Shown here piece by piece: positions 16,595-26,300 of a stretch of DNA of 64,000 nt. Numbering within the stretch: the stretch's first letter is position 1; every line of letters starts with the position of its first letter. The notes under the pieces were generated by a model. That model searched no databases and had not been told where the DNA came from. It saw only the letters and a list, made by a program, of their open reading frames with translations. A program made the position numbers and the translations under genes. Source of the stretch: Burkholderiales bacterium (GTDB taxonomy: Bacteria > Pseudomonadota > Gammaproteobacteria > Burkholderiales > Burkholderiaceae_D); contig JACQDX010000148.1 of assembly GCA_016200895.1 (NCBI GenBank), forward strand, positions 33,986 to 97,985. The letters are read 5' to 3'.

Positions 16595-16933
16595 TCAATG
16601 CGTTGCTTCTGCCATGGCAGTTGATTTGACTGGATTCAGATTACTTGCTGATGGGCGACCCAGGAGCTCAGCCTGCAAGGCAGCATCTGCTAACCAGAAT
16701 TGTTGCTCTGCATTGATGGCCGCCAGCACGCTGTTGATTTGCTCGCGGCTGTCGGCCAGCAATTCACGTCGATGCTAGAGCGCCATCAGCTTTGGCAACT
16801 GACTGGCAACAGAGCTGCCAGCTTGGATGGGCATATCCATGACGCAGCCCAATTTACTGGCAACAGCAAAGCCCTGCAGGGGCAGCAGCACCAGTAACAG
16901 GCAAGCAATCAATAAACACCAGGATTTTCTCAT
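16595..16933 (-). pseudogene. Fused remnant of copper-operon genes (small secreted protein start, TolC-family end)
   Basis: Reading from an ATG at 16933 gives a signal peptide (MRKSWCLLIACLLLVLLP) and a short Cys/Met-bearing stretch (GCVMDMP), like the small DUF2946-type proteins of copper operons. After 52 codons there is an in-frame TAG at 16775-16777. The same frame continues with a segment resembling the end of a TolC-family outer membrane protein (INSVLAAINAEQQFWLADAA) and stops at 16595. An internal deletion that joined two genes, followed by decay, explains this best. The multicopper oxidase fragment follows 25 bases later. Confidence 0.6.
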
Positions 16934-16977
16934 GCGCTGAAGTTATCACAATTCGGGCTTTTCAATAAATTGCCGGA

Positions 16978-17583
16978 TCAACCCAGCATCAAATTCAAGG
17001 CCAGCATCAGCATCACAATGCCAACCAGGCTGTCCAGCACCCGCCAGGCTATGGGCTTGGCAAACCAGGGTGCAAGCAAGCGAGCACCAAATCCAAGGGC
17101 GGCAAACCAGATGGTGGCGTTCAGGACGGCTCCCACTGCAAACCAGTATTTGCCATCTCCAGGCTGCTGCCCGCCTATGGCACCCAGCAACACTACCGTA
17201 TCCAGATAAGTGTGGGGATTGAGCAAAGTCGCCCCCAGCACTGCCAGCACGGCCTTGCCCGCCGTCAGACTCAATTCTCCGGCTTCAGCCACCAGGCTTT
17301 GCTGACTAGCTGCGGCCCGCAAAGACCGCAGCCCATACCAGATCAAAAACGCCGCCCCGCCCCAGCGTGCCATCGTCAGCAAGACTGGCTGGCTATTGAT
17401 CATGCCTCCTATGCCTGCCACTCCAGCCAGTATCAGCAACATTTCACAGACTATGCAGATCATCACCGTCAAACCCACATGCTGTTTACGCAAACCCATG
17501 CGCAAGACATGCGCATTTTGCGAACCGATTGCCATGATCAGACCCGCACTCATGCCCATGCCCTTGAGTATAAAAGCCAACAT
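16978..17583 (-). CDS. argO: LysE/ArgO family amino acid exporter
   Basis: 201 residues with six hydrophobic segments, the size and shape of LysE-family exporters. The start of the protein shows the family pattern GMGMSAGLIMAIGSQNAHVLR, and LLNPHTYLDTVVLLG in the middle is the conserved fourth segment. ArgO exports arginine and its toxic analogues from the cytoplasm. The ATG at 17583 is favoured over 17586 because the GGGAG site is then seven bases away. It is divergent from an ArgP-like LysR gene, the classic arrangement, so arginine- or lysine-responsive induction is likely. The exact substrate (Arg or Lys) is inferred from family only. Confidence 0.88.
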   Translation of the reverse strand: MLAFILKGMGMSAGLIMAIGSQNAHVLRMGLRKQHVGLTVMICIVCEMLLILAGVAGIGGMINSQPVLLTMARWGGAAFLIWYGLRSLRAAASQQSLVAEAGELSLTAGKAVLAVLGATLLNPHTYLDTVVLLGAIGGQQPGDGKYWFAVGAVLNATIWFAALGFGARLLAPWFAKPIAWRVLDSLVGIVMLMLALNLMLG

Positions 17584-17777
17584 CATCAGTCTCCCGTTTG
17601 TCGATGTAGTGATTGTGGGGAGAAAAAGGTTTAATATGAAGTTAATTTAAAATATTTACGATTTCATTAAATTTTCTTAATTTAATTAATTCTTTGAATT
17701 TCTCTGTGTCTCTGTGTCTCTGTGTTTAGTGGCCTTTACTCAAAACTCCACAGACTTATGAATATACCTAAAAAAAT
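17584..17777. promoter_or_regulatory. argO-argP divergent promoter region with a short tandem repeat
   Basis: The AT-rich 194-base spacer between exporter and regulator holds their promoters and presumably the regulator's binding site. At 17702-17725 an eight-base unit TCTCTGTG is repeated three times. No distinct operator was recognised. Confidence 0.45.
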
Positions 17778-18689
17778 ATGCAAACCCGACTAGACAGCCG
17801 CCAATGCGAAGCCTTTCTCAGTGTCATTGACCATGGCAGCCTGGAACAGGCAGCCCAAGCGATAAACCTGACCAGTTCTGCCATTTCCCAGCGCATCAAG
17901 GCACTGGAAATGGACCTGGGCAATACCCTGCTGGTACGCAGCCGCCCCTGCCGTGCCACGGCGGCCGGGCAAAAACTGGTGCAACACTTGCGGCGGGTGG
18001 CAGAGCTTGAACAGGATTTGCAAAGTGAATTTGCTGGCCAGCAAAGTTCCGCCATCTGCATTGCGCTTGGCGTCAATGCCGATAGTCTTGATAGCTGGTT
18101 ACTACCAGCTCTGGCAGAATTTTTGATCGCTGAAAATATCTTGCTTGAAGTATTGATCGATGATCAGGATCACACCCATGACTTACTGGAAAGCGGCATG
18201 GTCCTGGGTTGCCTCTCCGCGGAACAAAACGCCATGCGGGGTTGCCAGGCTGTGCCACTGGGTTTCATGCGTTACCATCCGGTTGCCAGCAAGGCTTACT
18301 GCCAACGTTGGTTTCCGCAAGGGATGACACGCGAGGCAGCCAGGCTTGCGCCAGTACTGACCTTCAATCGCAAAGATAAATTACAAGCGCAGATTTTGCT
18401 CGAACATTTTGGACTGCAGGAACATGCCTACCCCACACACTATGTACCGGCAACGACACCGTATAACCAGTCGATTTTACTGGGGCTGGGCTGGGGCGTG
18501 ATTCCTGATGTCATGCTGGAAAATCTGGACCAGAACAAGCTGGTCAGACTGATGCCACATCACCCTGTGGATGTGGCATTGTACTGGCATCACTGGAAAG
18601 TACAGACACCAAGGCTGGCACGTCTGACAAATACCCTGGTCAGGCAAGCCCGCGGTAGTCTGCGGCAAATCAAGGAGCCAAATGAATAA
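17778..18689 (+). CDS. argP: ArgP/LysG-like LysR family regulator
   Basis: 303 residues. The N-terminal helix-turn-helix (GSLEQAAQAINLTSSAISQRIKALE) and the start LDSRQCEAFLSVIDHGS are typical of the ArgP/IciA/LysG group rather than LysR proteins in general. The C-terminal domain (residues 90-295) binds basic amino acids in known members. ArgP activates argO, which lies divergently here. The 3' end overlaps the convergent diguanylate cyclase gene by 20 bases. Identification rests on both sequence and context. Confidence 0.88.
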   Translation: MQTRLDSRQCEAFLSVIDHGSLEQAAQAINLTSSAISQRIKALEMDLGNTLLVRSRPCRATAAGQKLVQHLRRVAELEQDLQSEFAGQQSSAICIALGVNADSLDSWLLPALAEFLIAENILLEVLIDDQDHTHDLLESGMVLGCLSAEQNAMRGCQAVPLGFMRYHPVASKAYCQRWFPQGMTREAARLAPVLTFNRKDKLQAQILLEHFGLQEHAYPTHYVPATTPYNQSILLGLGWGVIPDVMLENLDQNKLVRLMPHHPVDVALYWHHWKVQTPRLARLTNTLVRQARGSLRQIKEPNE

Positions 18690-19938
18690 CTGGCGCGGTC
18701 TTGGGGTATACCTGATTGCGGCCCTGGGATTTTGCTTTGTATAGCCATTCATCAGCCCGCTGTACCATGCTTTCCATGCTGTCTGCAGCCTGCAGTTGTG
18801 CCACGCCAAAACTGGCGGTAATGTGCAATATGCGGCCATCTGACAAGCGAATGGCAAGATCATGCTCCACTTTCTGGCGTATTCTTTCAGCCACTTCCAG
18901 TGCCGCGATCAGGCTGGTCTCCGGCAAGACCATGATGAATTCTTCCCCACCATATCGGACTATCCAGTCCACGTCTGCCCGCAATTCATCCGCCAGGCAC
19001 TGGGTAAAGGCGATGAGTACATTATCACCCACGGCATGACCATATTCATCATTGATTTTCTTGAAGAAATCAATGTCACAAAACACCAGTGCCAAATGAC
19101 GCTGATAACGCACAGCCCTTTGTATTTCTGCTGGCATGCGTTCATTGAATAACAGGCGGTTATAGCAATTAGTCAGGCCATCGGTAATCGACAATTGCTT
19201 CAGCGTTTTCATGGCGGCTTCGAGCTGGCTGGTTCTTTCTGCCACCAGGGCATCCTGATTGGCAATATGTTTTTGCAGGCTGTCCTGCATGGTACGAAAT
19301 CCATCAACAACCAGATCAATTTCGTTATAACCGTCTTTTGGTTTGCGTTTTAATTCCAGCTTGGTGGCCAATTGATTGGCCTGCAGGTTTTTGACAAAAT
19401 CTGCCAGTTGGCGCATGGGCTTCTCCAGGTCATGCCGTAATATCGCCACCACTGCCACAAAGATAAAAATCGACAATATGACAACTTCAGCAATCACAAT
19501 AATAAAGCTGCGCATCAATTCCTTGCGCAAGATGGTTTTATCAACCACAAATTCTACTGTGCCAACAGACTTGCTGGCATCTGCAGGAGCTGGTATGTCA
19601 AACCGCATATGTTCGCCATTTTCCAGGCGATTGACATCACCTCCAGTAAACTGTTGCCCGGTGCTGGCTCTGATGGAGACATAAGAAATCGTTTTATTTT
19701 TAAGGATTAAAGCGACCTGTTTCTGTATGGTTTGCGGTTCTATATCCCAGATTGCAACCGACAACAAAGGGATATGGGCATGGGCAACATCATTCACGGT
19801 CATCGTGAAATTTTCTTCTATCGCCTGGTAGTTGAGCCATGCTTGCAAACTGCTGATACAGACCACGCACAGAATGACCCATTTGAAGACACGGCGTATC
19901 AACAAATTAGCGATCGGTTGCAAGGCTTGATTACTCAT
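18670..19938 (-). CDS. Membrane diguanylate cyclase (GGDEF)
   Basis: 422 residues. A transmembrane helix near residues 15-35, a periplasmic segment of about 100 residues, a second helix near 140-165, a HAMP-like stretch, a short coiled coil and a C-terminal GGDEF domain (about 255-415). The active-site motif is intact (RYGGEEF), so c-di-GMP synthesis from two GTP is expected. The usual inhibitory RxxD site is absent: the aligned residues are ADVD, with the Arg displaced by one position. The start codon overlaps the stop of the upstream periplasmic binding protein by four bases (ATGA), so the two are coupled; the binding protein probably feeds the sensor. The output could reach the c-di-GMP riboswitch 5 kb away. 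Confidence 0.92.
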   Translation of the reverse strand: MSNQALQPIANLLIRRVFKWVILCVVCISSLQAWLNYQAIEENFTMTVNDVAHAHIPLLSVAIWDIEPQTIQKQVALILKNKTISYVSIRASTGQQFTGGDVNRLENGEHMRFDIPAPADASKSVGTVEFVVDKTILRKELMRSFIIVIAEVVILSIFIFVAVVAILRHDLEKPMRQLADFVKNLQANQLATKLELKRKPKDGYNEIDLVVDGFRTMQDSLQKHIANQDALVAERTSQLEAAMKTLKQLSITDGLTNCYNRLLFNERMPAEIQRAVRYQRHLALVFCDIDFFKKINDEYGHAVGDNVLIAFTQCLADELRADVDWIVRYGGEEFIMVLPETSLIAALEVAERIRQKVEHDLAIRLSDGRILHITASFGVAQLQAADSMESMVQRADEWLYKAKSQGRNQVYPKTAPVIHLAP

Positions 19939-21059
19939 TTGCGCGAGTCGGACTGGGTCAATAATTGGCGGAAACTGAAATCATATTTTTTGAGGGCAGG
20001 ATTAAGGAATTTACTGAATTTTTTAAAATCCACTTTATCAAAATTCTGCGCCCCGAATAATAGTTGGAAACGCCTGGCCTCTTCTGGCGTAAATAAAATA
20101 AACATGGACCTGTTTTGCTCCAGGCCTTCATCGGCAAAGTCCTTACCGTGATGATAGTCATACAGCATCACCAGGCCAAACGCACCAGTGATGAAATGGC
20201 CACCAGCGAGGGCCGTGAGGCTGCCTGACTCCAGTGCGGTAAAAGCTTCAGCTGACGTATTAATGGCACTGAAATGCGCATCTCGCCCAGGTTTGCCACC
20301 ACGGGTGCGCCAGCTTTCCATTGCGCCAAAACTCATTAAATCATTCCCGGCCCAGACCAGCCTGGTCTGAGGATAGCGCTGATACAACCAGACACTCTGT
20401 TCCTGTGCCTTGGCACGATTCCAGTCACCATAGACAACCTGGTCCAATACCACATTTGCTTCTGCCACTGCCTTGCGCATGCCTTCATTACGCTTATACG
20501 AGGTGGCGGTGGATCTGTCCCCGGCAATTGCCAGCATATGCAATTTGCCATCAGAACTAAACAATTTTTCAGCCTTGCCACGCTGTATCAGCGCCCGTGC
20601 AGTCAGGTAACCGGCATCTTCCGCCTGTGGTTCCAGCACACCCAGCCAGCCCTTGTACAATTGGCGTGGCGAGCCGACTTTTTCTCTGTCACCAGCATCA
20701 TTGATACCACTATAGGCGAAAAATGTCTTGATACTTGCCGCATCCAGTATGCGCAATGCTTCGGCGCCGACAGCATAATCATTCGACAAGATCACATAAT
20801 CAGGCCGCTTGCTCAAGGGACGGGCGGCAATTTGTCTGGCATACTCCAGCGTCTTTAAGTGATCACGTTCGGAATAAGTCACTTCCAGCTGTATCCCCAG
20901 ACTGCGGGCAGCAGCCATCATGCCATTGCTGGCAGTGACCCAATAAATTTCATCCGATTTTCCAGGGTTGAGGAAGATGACCGTCATCGCCACGGCAATA
21001 CAAGGCATGAACAGCACCATGCAGGCACACAGGCTTAAAATCAAACGATATATCCACAT
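19935..21059 (-). CDS. Periplasmic binding protein (type 1, sugar-binding-like) partnered with a diguanylate cyclase
   Basis: 374 residues from the ATG at 21059, which has an excellent GGAGG site five bases upstream; a longer in-frame start at 21104 lacks one. A signal peptide (residues 1-24, ending CIAVA) is followed by a Peripla_BP_4-type fold: VIFLNPGKSDEIYW at the first strand, PDYVILSNDY, and GDRSTATSYKRNEGM as the hinge region. Such proteins bind sugars or autoinducer-like ligands. No ABC permease or ATPase gene is near; instead it overlaps the membrane diguanylate cyclase gene by four bases. It is therefore likely a signal receptor that reports to the cyclase, as LuxP does to LuxQ; this is inference from gene order. 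Confidence 0.88.
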   Translation of the reverse strand: MWIYRLILSLCACMVLFMPCIAVAMTVIFLNPGKSDEIYWVTASNGMMAAARSLGIQLEVTYSERDHLKTLEYARQIAARPLSKRPDYVILSNDYAVGAEALRILDAASIKTFFAYSGINDAGDREKVGSPRQLYKGWLGVLEPQAEDAGYLTARALIQRGKAEKLFSSDGKLHMLAIAGDRSTATSYKRNEGMRKAVAEANVVLDQVVYGDWNRAKAQEQSVWLYQRYPQTRLVWAGNDLMSFGAMESWRTRGGKPGRDAHFSAINTSAEAFTALESGSLTALAGGHFITGAFGLVMLYDYHHGKDFADEGLEQNRSMFILFTPEEARRFQLLFGAQNFDKVDFKKFSKFLNPALKKYDFSFRQLLTQSDSRK

Positions 21060-21572
21060 CCTTGCCTCCGCGCATCCCGTCTTGCCATGATGCGATAGCA
21101 ACATATGCAGACCGGACAGGTGCCTGTCTTAATTTCACACATTGATAATGGTGAACCGACAGTTTTTTACTTAGCCTCTATTTTCGCGGTTTTCAGACAC
21201 GAAAAGTTGCTCATTCACAAAAACTCACATTTATACGCCTGAGTCAGGCGTGAATAGTGTAATCGTCAGGCCTTGCGGCTGCTGAAAATATCACTCGTTG
21301 CGATTTCATCTGGTCTCAAGAACCTGAAATCTGCTTGCAGAGGCAACAAGCTTGCCATGACTCCCCAATGTGGCATGCGACCGTCAGCCGGACATCTTGC
21401 TGATGCCGCAGAGCTAAAACTATCCGGGATACCTGAAATGCAGTATCTGACAAAAAAACCTCACCGTGAACGTTGCCTGCAATCTATAATTAAATCGTCT
21501 GGAACTTACCTCGATCGGCTAAGCCTAGCCTGTTATCGAAGAGGATGCTTCTGGAAATGCCACGGAGCAAGC
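21060..21572. other. Divergent regulatory region with a perfect palindrome
   Basis: 513 bases between the minus-strand binding protein/cyclase operon and the plus-strand kinase. The open frame continues upstream of the kinase start, but its codons do not resemble a protein domain. At 21235-21251 there is a perfect inverted repeat ACGCCTGA-G-TCAGGCGT, a likely operator. No RNA gene or other protein was recognised. Confidence 0.45.
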
Positions 21573-23327
21573 ATGGATAATGACCAGCACCTATGTCAAA
21601 AGGAGTATCCAACCTCAGGTGAAATTTTGGTGGTGGAAGACACGCTGGCTTCTCTCAAGCTGCTATCTGACTTGTTAAATGCCGAAGGCTATACTGTACG
21701 TGAAGCCACCAATGGTGATTTGGCCCTGTGGACAGTATCTGTACGAACCCCTGATTTGATCTTGCTGGATGTGCGCATGCCGGGCATGAGCGGGCTTGAA
21801 GTCTGCCGGCGCCTGAAGGAGCAAGCGCAGACCGCAGCAATACCAGTGATTTTTCTATCTGCGCTGGCCGATGCAGACGACAAGATCGTTGGCTTTGCCG
21901 TCGGTGCCGTTGATTACATAGGCAAACCCTATCATCCTGGCGAGGTATTGGCCAGGGTACGCACGCATATCAAATTAAGGCAATTAAGCCAGGAACTGGA
22001 GGCTGAGCGCCAGTCCCTGGAAGAAAAAGTCCAGCAACGCAGTGCCGATGTAAAAGCACTTTTGGACGCTGCAGTAGAGGTAGCCATCATTGCTACCGAT
22101 ACCCAGGGTCGAATCAAAGTCTTCAATCGTGGTGCAGAACGTATGCTTGGCTACACTGGGCAAGAAATGATGGGCTGTTCGCCAGCAGTATTCCATTGCC
22201 CAGACGAAGTCCAGATCCGTGCCCAAAAATTTTCTACCTTACTGGGACGCCCTGTCAGCGGCTTCGAGACCTTTGTAGCGCTAGCGCGCGATGGTGTCAC
22301 TGAGCCATATACCTGGACCTATATCCGCAAAGACGGACAGCGGCTGCAAGTGTCACTGGCGGTCAGTGCAGTGCATGATGTGCAAGGCAAGCTCAATGGC
22401 TTTCTTGGCATTGCACGTGACATCACAGAACAACTCCATGCACAGGCTGAACTCATGAAACTGAACTCGCAACTGGACAAGCGGGTACAGGAAAGAACCT
22501 CTGCTCTGCAGGAAACCACATTGCAACTACAGGATGCTCTCGATGATTTGCGTCTGACTCAAAGCAAGTTGGTGAAGGCTGAGAACATCGCTGCCATGAG
22601 CACAATCGTAACGGCAGTAGCCCATGAACTCAATACGCCGATAGGCAACTGCCTGACCATCACCACCACCCTCGCCGACAAGACAAAAGAAATACAACAC
22701 AGCATCGTCGCCAACGTGCTACGCCGCACTCATCTCGATGAATATCTGCAAACCGTGCATGAGGGCACCAGCATGCTGATCGGTGGCATGGAGCGCGCAG
22801 CAGAATTGGTTAACAACTTCAAAAGAGTCGCAGAGACCGGTAGCAGCCTGGTGCGCTGCGAATTCGATCTGAATCAACATGTGAAAAAATTGATCGATCA
22901 TTTGCGAAGCAAATTACCAGACGCAAATTACCGGCTAGAGCTACAGACGAGTACGCATATCATCATGGATAGTTATCCAGAGTCCATAGAACAAATTATC
23001 ACCTACCTGGTCGACAATTCATTGCGACACGGTTTTGCCGGGTGTAATCACGGGTTGATGCATCTCACCATGCAATCGACAGACGACGGCCTGAGTTTGC
23101 TCTATAGGGATGATGGCGTGGGCATGTCTGAACATGTACAAAATCATATATTCGATCCCTTTTTTACGACCAGGCTGGGCCAGGGAAGCAACGGCCTGGG
23201 CATGAGCATATGCTACAACCTGATCAATGGCCCACTGGGTGGCCGGATCGAAGTGAGCAGCCAGAGTGGCGCAGGTAGCAATTTCTTCATTTCACTGCCG
23301 CGCGTAGCACCGAACAAAGAAATTTGA
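21573..23327 (+). CDS. REC-PAS-histidine kinase
   Basis: 584 residues from the ATG at 21573, chosen because GGAG lies five bases upstream and the receiver domain begins soon after. Residues ~16-130 are a receiver domain with phospho-acceptor Asp in LLDVRMPG and Lys in GKPYHP. A coiled coil leads to a PAS domain (~155-275), then a dimerisation helix with the phosphorylated His in AHELNTPIGN and an ATPase domain with N box VDNSLRHG, G1 DDGVGM and G2 GLGMSICYNL. The AHELNTPIG variant marks the kinase group that lacks a classical HisKA sequence. It has no membrane segment, so it is cytoplasmic. It starts the plus-strand signalling run and is divergent from the binding protein/cyclase pair. Confidence 0.9.
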   Translation: MDNDQHLCQKEYPTSGEILVVEDTLASLKLLSDLLNAEGYTVREATNGDLALWTVSVRTPDLILLDVRMPGMSGLEVCRRLKEQAQTAAIPVIFLSALADADDKIVGFAVGAVDYIGKPYHPGEVLARVRTHIKLRQLSQELEAERQSLEEKVQQRSADVKALLDAAVEVAIIATDTQGRIKVFNRGAERMLGYTGQEMMGCSPAVFHCPDEVQIRAQKFSTLLGRPVSGFETFVALARDGVTEPYTWTYIRKDGQRLQVSLAVSAVHDVQGKLNGFLGIARDITEQLHAQAELMKLNSQLDKRVQERTSALQETTLQLQDALDDLRLTQSKLVKAENIAAMSTIVTAVAHELNTPIGNCLTITTTLADKTKEIQHSIVANVLRRTHLDEYLQTVHEGTSMLIGGMERAAELVNNFKRVAETGSSLVRCEFDLNQHVKKLIDHLRSKLPDANYRLELQTSTHIIMDSYPESIEQIITYLVDNSLRHGFAGCNHGLMHLTMQSTDDGLSLLYRDDGVGMSEHVQNHIFDPFFTTRLGQGSNGLGMSICYNLINGPLGGRIEVSSQSGAGSNFFISLPRVAPNKEI

Positions 23328-23378
23328 TAGTACGGCTTTACGGGATCTGTTTTCATCTTCACATGAGGACTGCAAACC

Positions 23379-26300
23379 ATGTTTTTACGAAGCATGTTCT
23401 GGAAACTGTTCTTGCCTATCGGCATAGTCCTGATGGCGAGTGCTATTGCCGCCTCCTTGTATTTACCTTTTATCATCCGCAACAATGCCGAACAGGATGC
23501 AGTGGCAGCAGGTAAGGAAACTGTATCGCAATTCATCAAATTGCGGCAATACTATACAGAGAATGTCATTTCCAAAATTAATGGCAAGGCTGGCCTTACC
23601 GTCGCGGCAAATCACCAGCATGATCCCAACGCTGTGCCACTACCGGCGACCATGATCCATGAACTGTCAGACATGTTCGACACCTCAGGTATGAGCCTGA
23701 AATTGTACAGCCCCTATCCTTTCCCGAATCGCCAGGGGCGGATACTGGATAAATTCGGGCAAGATGCATGGAACTATTTGCAACAGAATCCAGACAAGGT
23801 TTTTTACCGGACCGAATCTTTGGGTGACCGTACCATGGTCAGGGTGGCAATCGCCGATCGCATGACAGCTCAGGCATGTGTGAGTTGTCATAACACGACG
23901 GCCGGCAGTCCCAAGACGGACTGGCGGCTTGGTGATGTACGCGGCATACTGGAAGTCGATTCGAGCAAACAACTTGACAGCGGCCATTATGTCTTGACAC
24001 AGGTCCTGGTGACCTTGGGAGTCATCCTGCTGCTCATCGCGGCATTCCTGCGATTTGCCTATCAGCGCAGCATTGCCCGTCCCATGCATGATGCACTGCA
24101 GATAGCTCATGCCCTGACCGAAGGCAATGCAGAAAAAATCAGCGGCATCGAAGCCATTGCAGATGGCAATCTGGACAAGCAGCTGGCCTTGACAGTGTTA
24201 CCCAAACTTGAAACTGGCAGCATCGCCAATGATGAAGCGGGCAAGCTGCTGCAATCTGTCATCAGCATGGGTGCCACGCAAATGAGTTTTGATATGGCTT
24301 TTGCCAAAATGCGTAGTACCTTGCGCGACAATCGGGAGACAGAAGAGACGCGCGACTGGATAAAGAGCGGGCAAAATGAATTGAATGCCTTGATGCGCGG
24401 TGAACATGAGACCACATACCTGGCAAAAAAAATACTCAGCTTCCTGATTGCAAGAACCGGCGCCAGTTGCGGTGCCCTTTATCTCTACAACCCAGATCTT
24501 CAGGAATTACAGCTCAGTGCCAGTCATGCCCTGGCGGACGAACAACAATTGCGTGCCCGTTTTGCGCTTGGCGAGGGTCTGGTTGGCCAGTCTGCCATGG
24601 AACGTAACACACTGCATATGACGGATTTGCCAGTTAACTACATGCCTATCGTGTCGGCATTGGGCCAGGCAAAGACACTTAACCTGATGGTCATCCCACT
24701 AATCCATGCCGACAATTTGATCGGTGTACTGGAAATCGCTGCTTACCGGAATTACAGCGCTTCACAGCTGGAATTTCTGCAACTGGCCAAGGAGGGTATA
24801 GCCATTGGTTTAGGTGTTGCGCTTTCACGCAAAAGAACGCAAGAGTTGCTGGAACAAGCTACGCAGCAAGCCGAAGAACTGCGGGTGCAACAGGAGCAAT
24901 TGCAGCAATCCAATGAAGAGCTGGAAGAACGTGCACAGATGCTGGAGCAACAACGCGAACTGATACGTGTCAAGAGCCAGGAAATAGAGAACAGCAACGC
25001 CCAACTGCAACGCAAAGCCGAAGAACTGGAACGCACCAGTACCTATAAATCTGAATTCCTGGCCAACATGTCTCATGAATTGCGGACACCCCTCAATAGC
25101 ATGTTGATACTCTCCAGTCTATTGCGCGACAACAAGGAGGGAAAGCTGAGCGAGCGTCAGGTGGAATATGCCGCCACCATACATGGTGCGGGAAAGGACT
25201 TGCTGAATCTCATCAATGATATTCTCGACCTGTCCAAGATCGAAGCCGGGCGGCTGGAATTGAATCTGGCCGAGACTAGTGTATCCGGACTGATTGATGA
25301 GTTGCACAATTTATTCCTGCCCCTGGCAGAAAAGCAGCACCTGGACTTTCTCTTGAATGCTCAAGCCGATGTCCCGGCAACATTGCTGACCGACTCCCAG
25401 CGTACTCAGCAAATCCTCAAAAATCTATTGGCAAATGCCTTCAAATTTACCACTCATGGGCAAATCAGGTTGAATATTCATTATTCTGCTGCAGCATCCA
25501 ATACCTTGAAACGTGCAGCAATAGCCTTCGCGGTGAGCGATAGCGGTATCGGCATTGCAGCAGACAAACAAGAACAGATATTCCACGCATTTCAACAAGC
25601 CGACGGTTCTACCAGCCGCAAATATGGGGGAACTGGCCTGGGGTTATCAATTTCACGCCAGTTGGCGCAACGCATGGGAGGAGATATCACTCTCAGCAGT
25701 GTGTCAGGAAAAGGCAGCATATTCACCCTGCTATTGCCCATCATCGCCAGTGAGACTGAATTGACGGCAGCAGTAATGCCCGCAAAAATTTCGCTGCCGG
25801 TCGCACTACCAACTCCGGCTATACTGTCTGAAACCGTGAATACAGTCATTGCGCCCATCCAACCAGTCAACATTCAGGATGATCGCGATCTGGCCCGTCC
25901 CAACATGCGCAGCATATTGATCGTGGAAGATGATGCCGCTTTTGCCACCATTTTACGGGACACCGTTCGAGATCACGGTTTTCATGCGCTGGTTGCCACT
26001 GACGGTGAAAGCGGCCTTGAGACGGCTGACGAGTACCTGCCGAATGCCATCATTCTGGATATCATGCTGCCTCACATAGATGGCTGGGGGGTGATGCGTA
26101 ACATCAAGGACAATCCCAGGACCCGCCACATACCGGTACATTTCATTACCTGCCTGGAAGACCGTCAAAAAGCCTTGAACATGGGCGCGATAGGCTTTAT
26201 TACCAAACCAGTTGATTCTGCACAACTGGATACGGTCCTGGCGCTCATTGCCAGTGCCATCGACAAGACATTGAAAAAACTGCTGATTGTCGAAGACGAC

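Noticed and set aside
17702..17725. Three copies of TCTCTGTG considered as a CRISPR or phase-variable tract
   Set aside because: Too short and without spacers; it lies outside coding sequence and no promoter spacing effect could be shown.
21273..21572. Extended N-terminus of the REC-PAS kinase
   Set aside because: The 100 codons before 21573 show no domain or conserved pattern, whereas 21573 has a good ribosome site right before the receiver domain.
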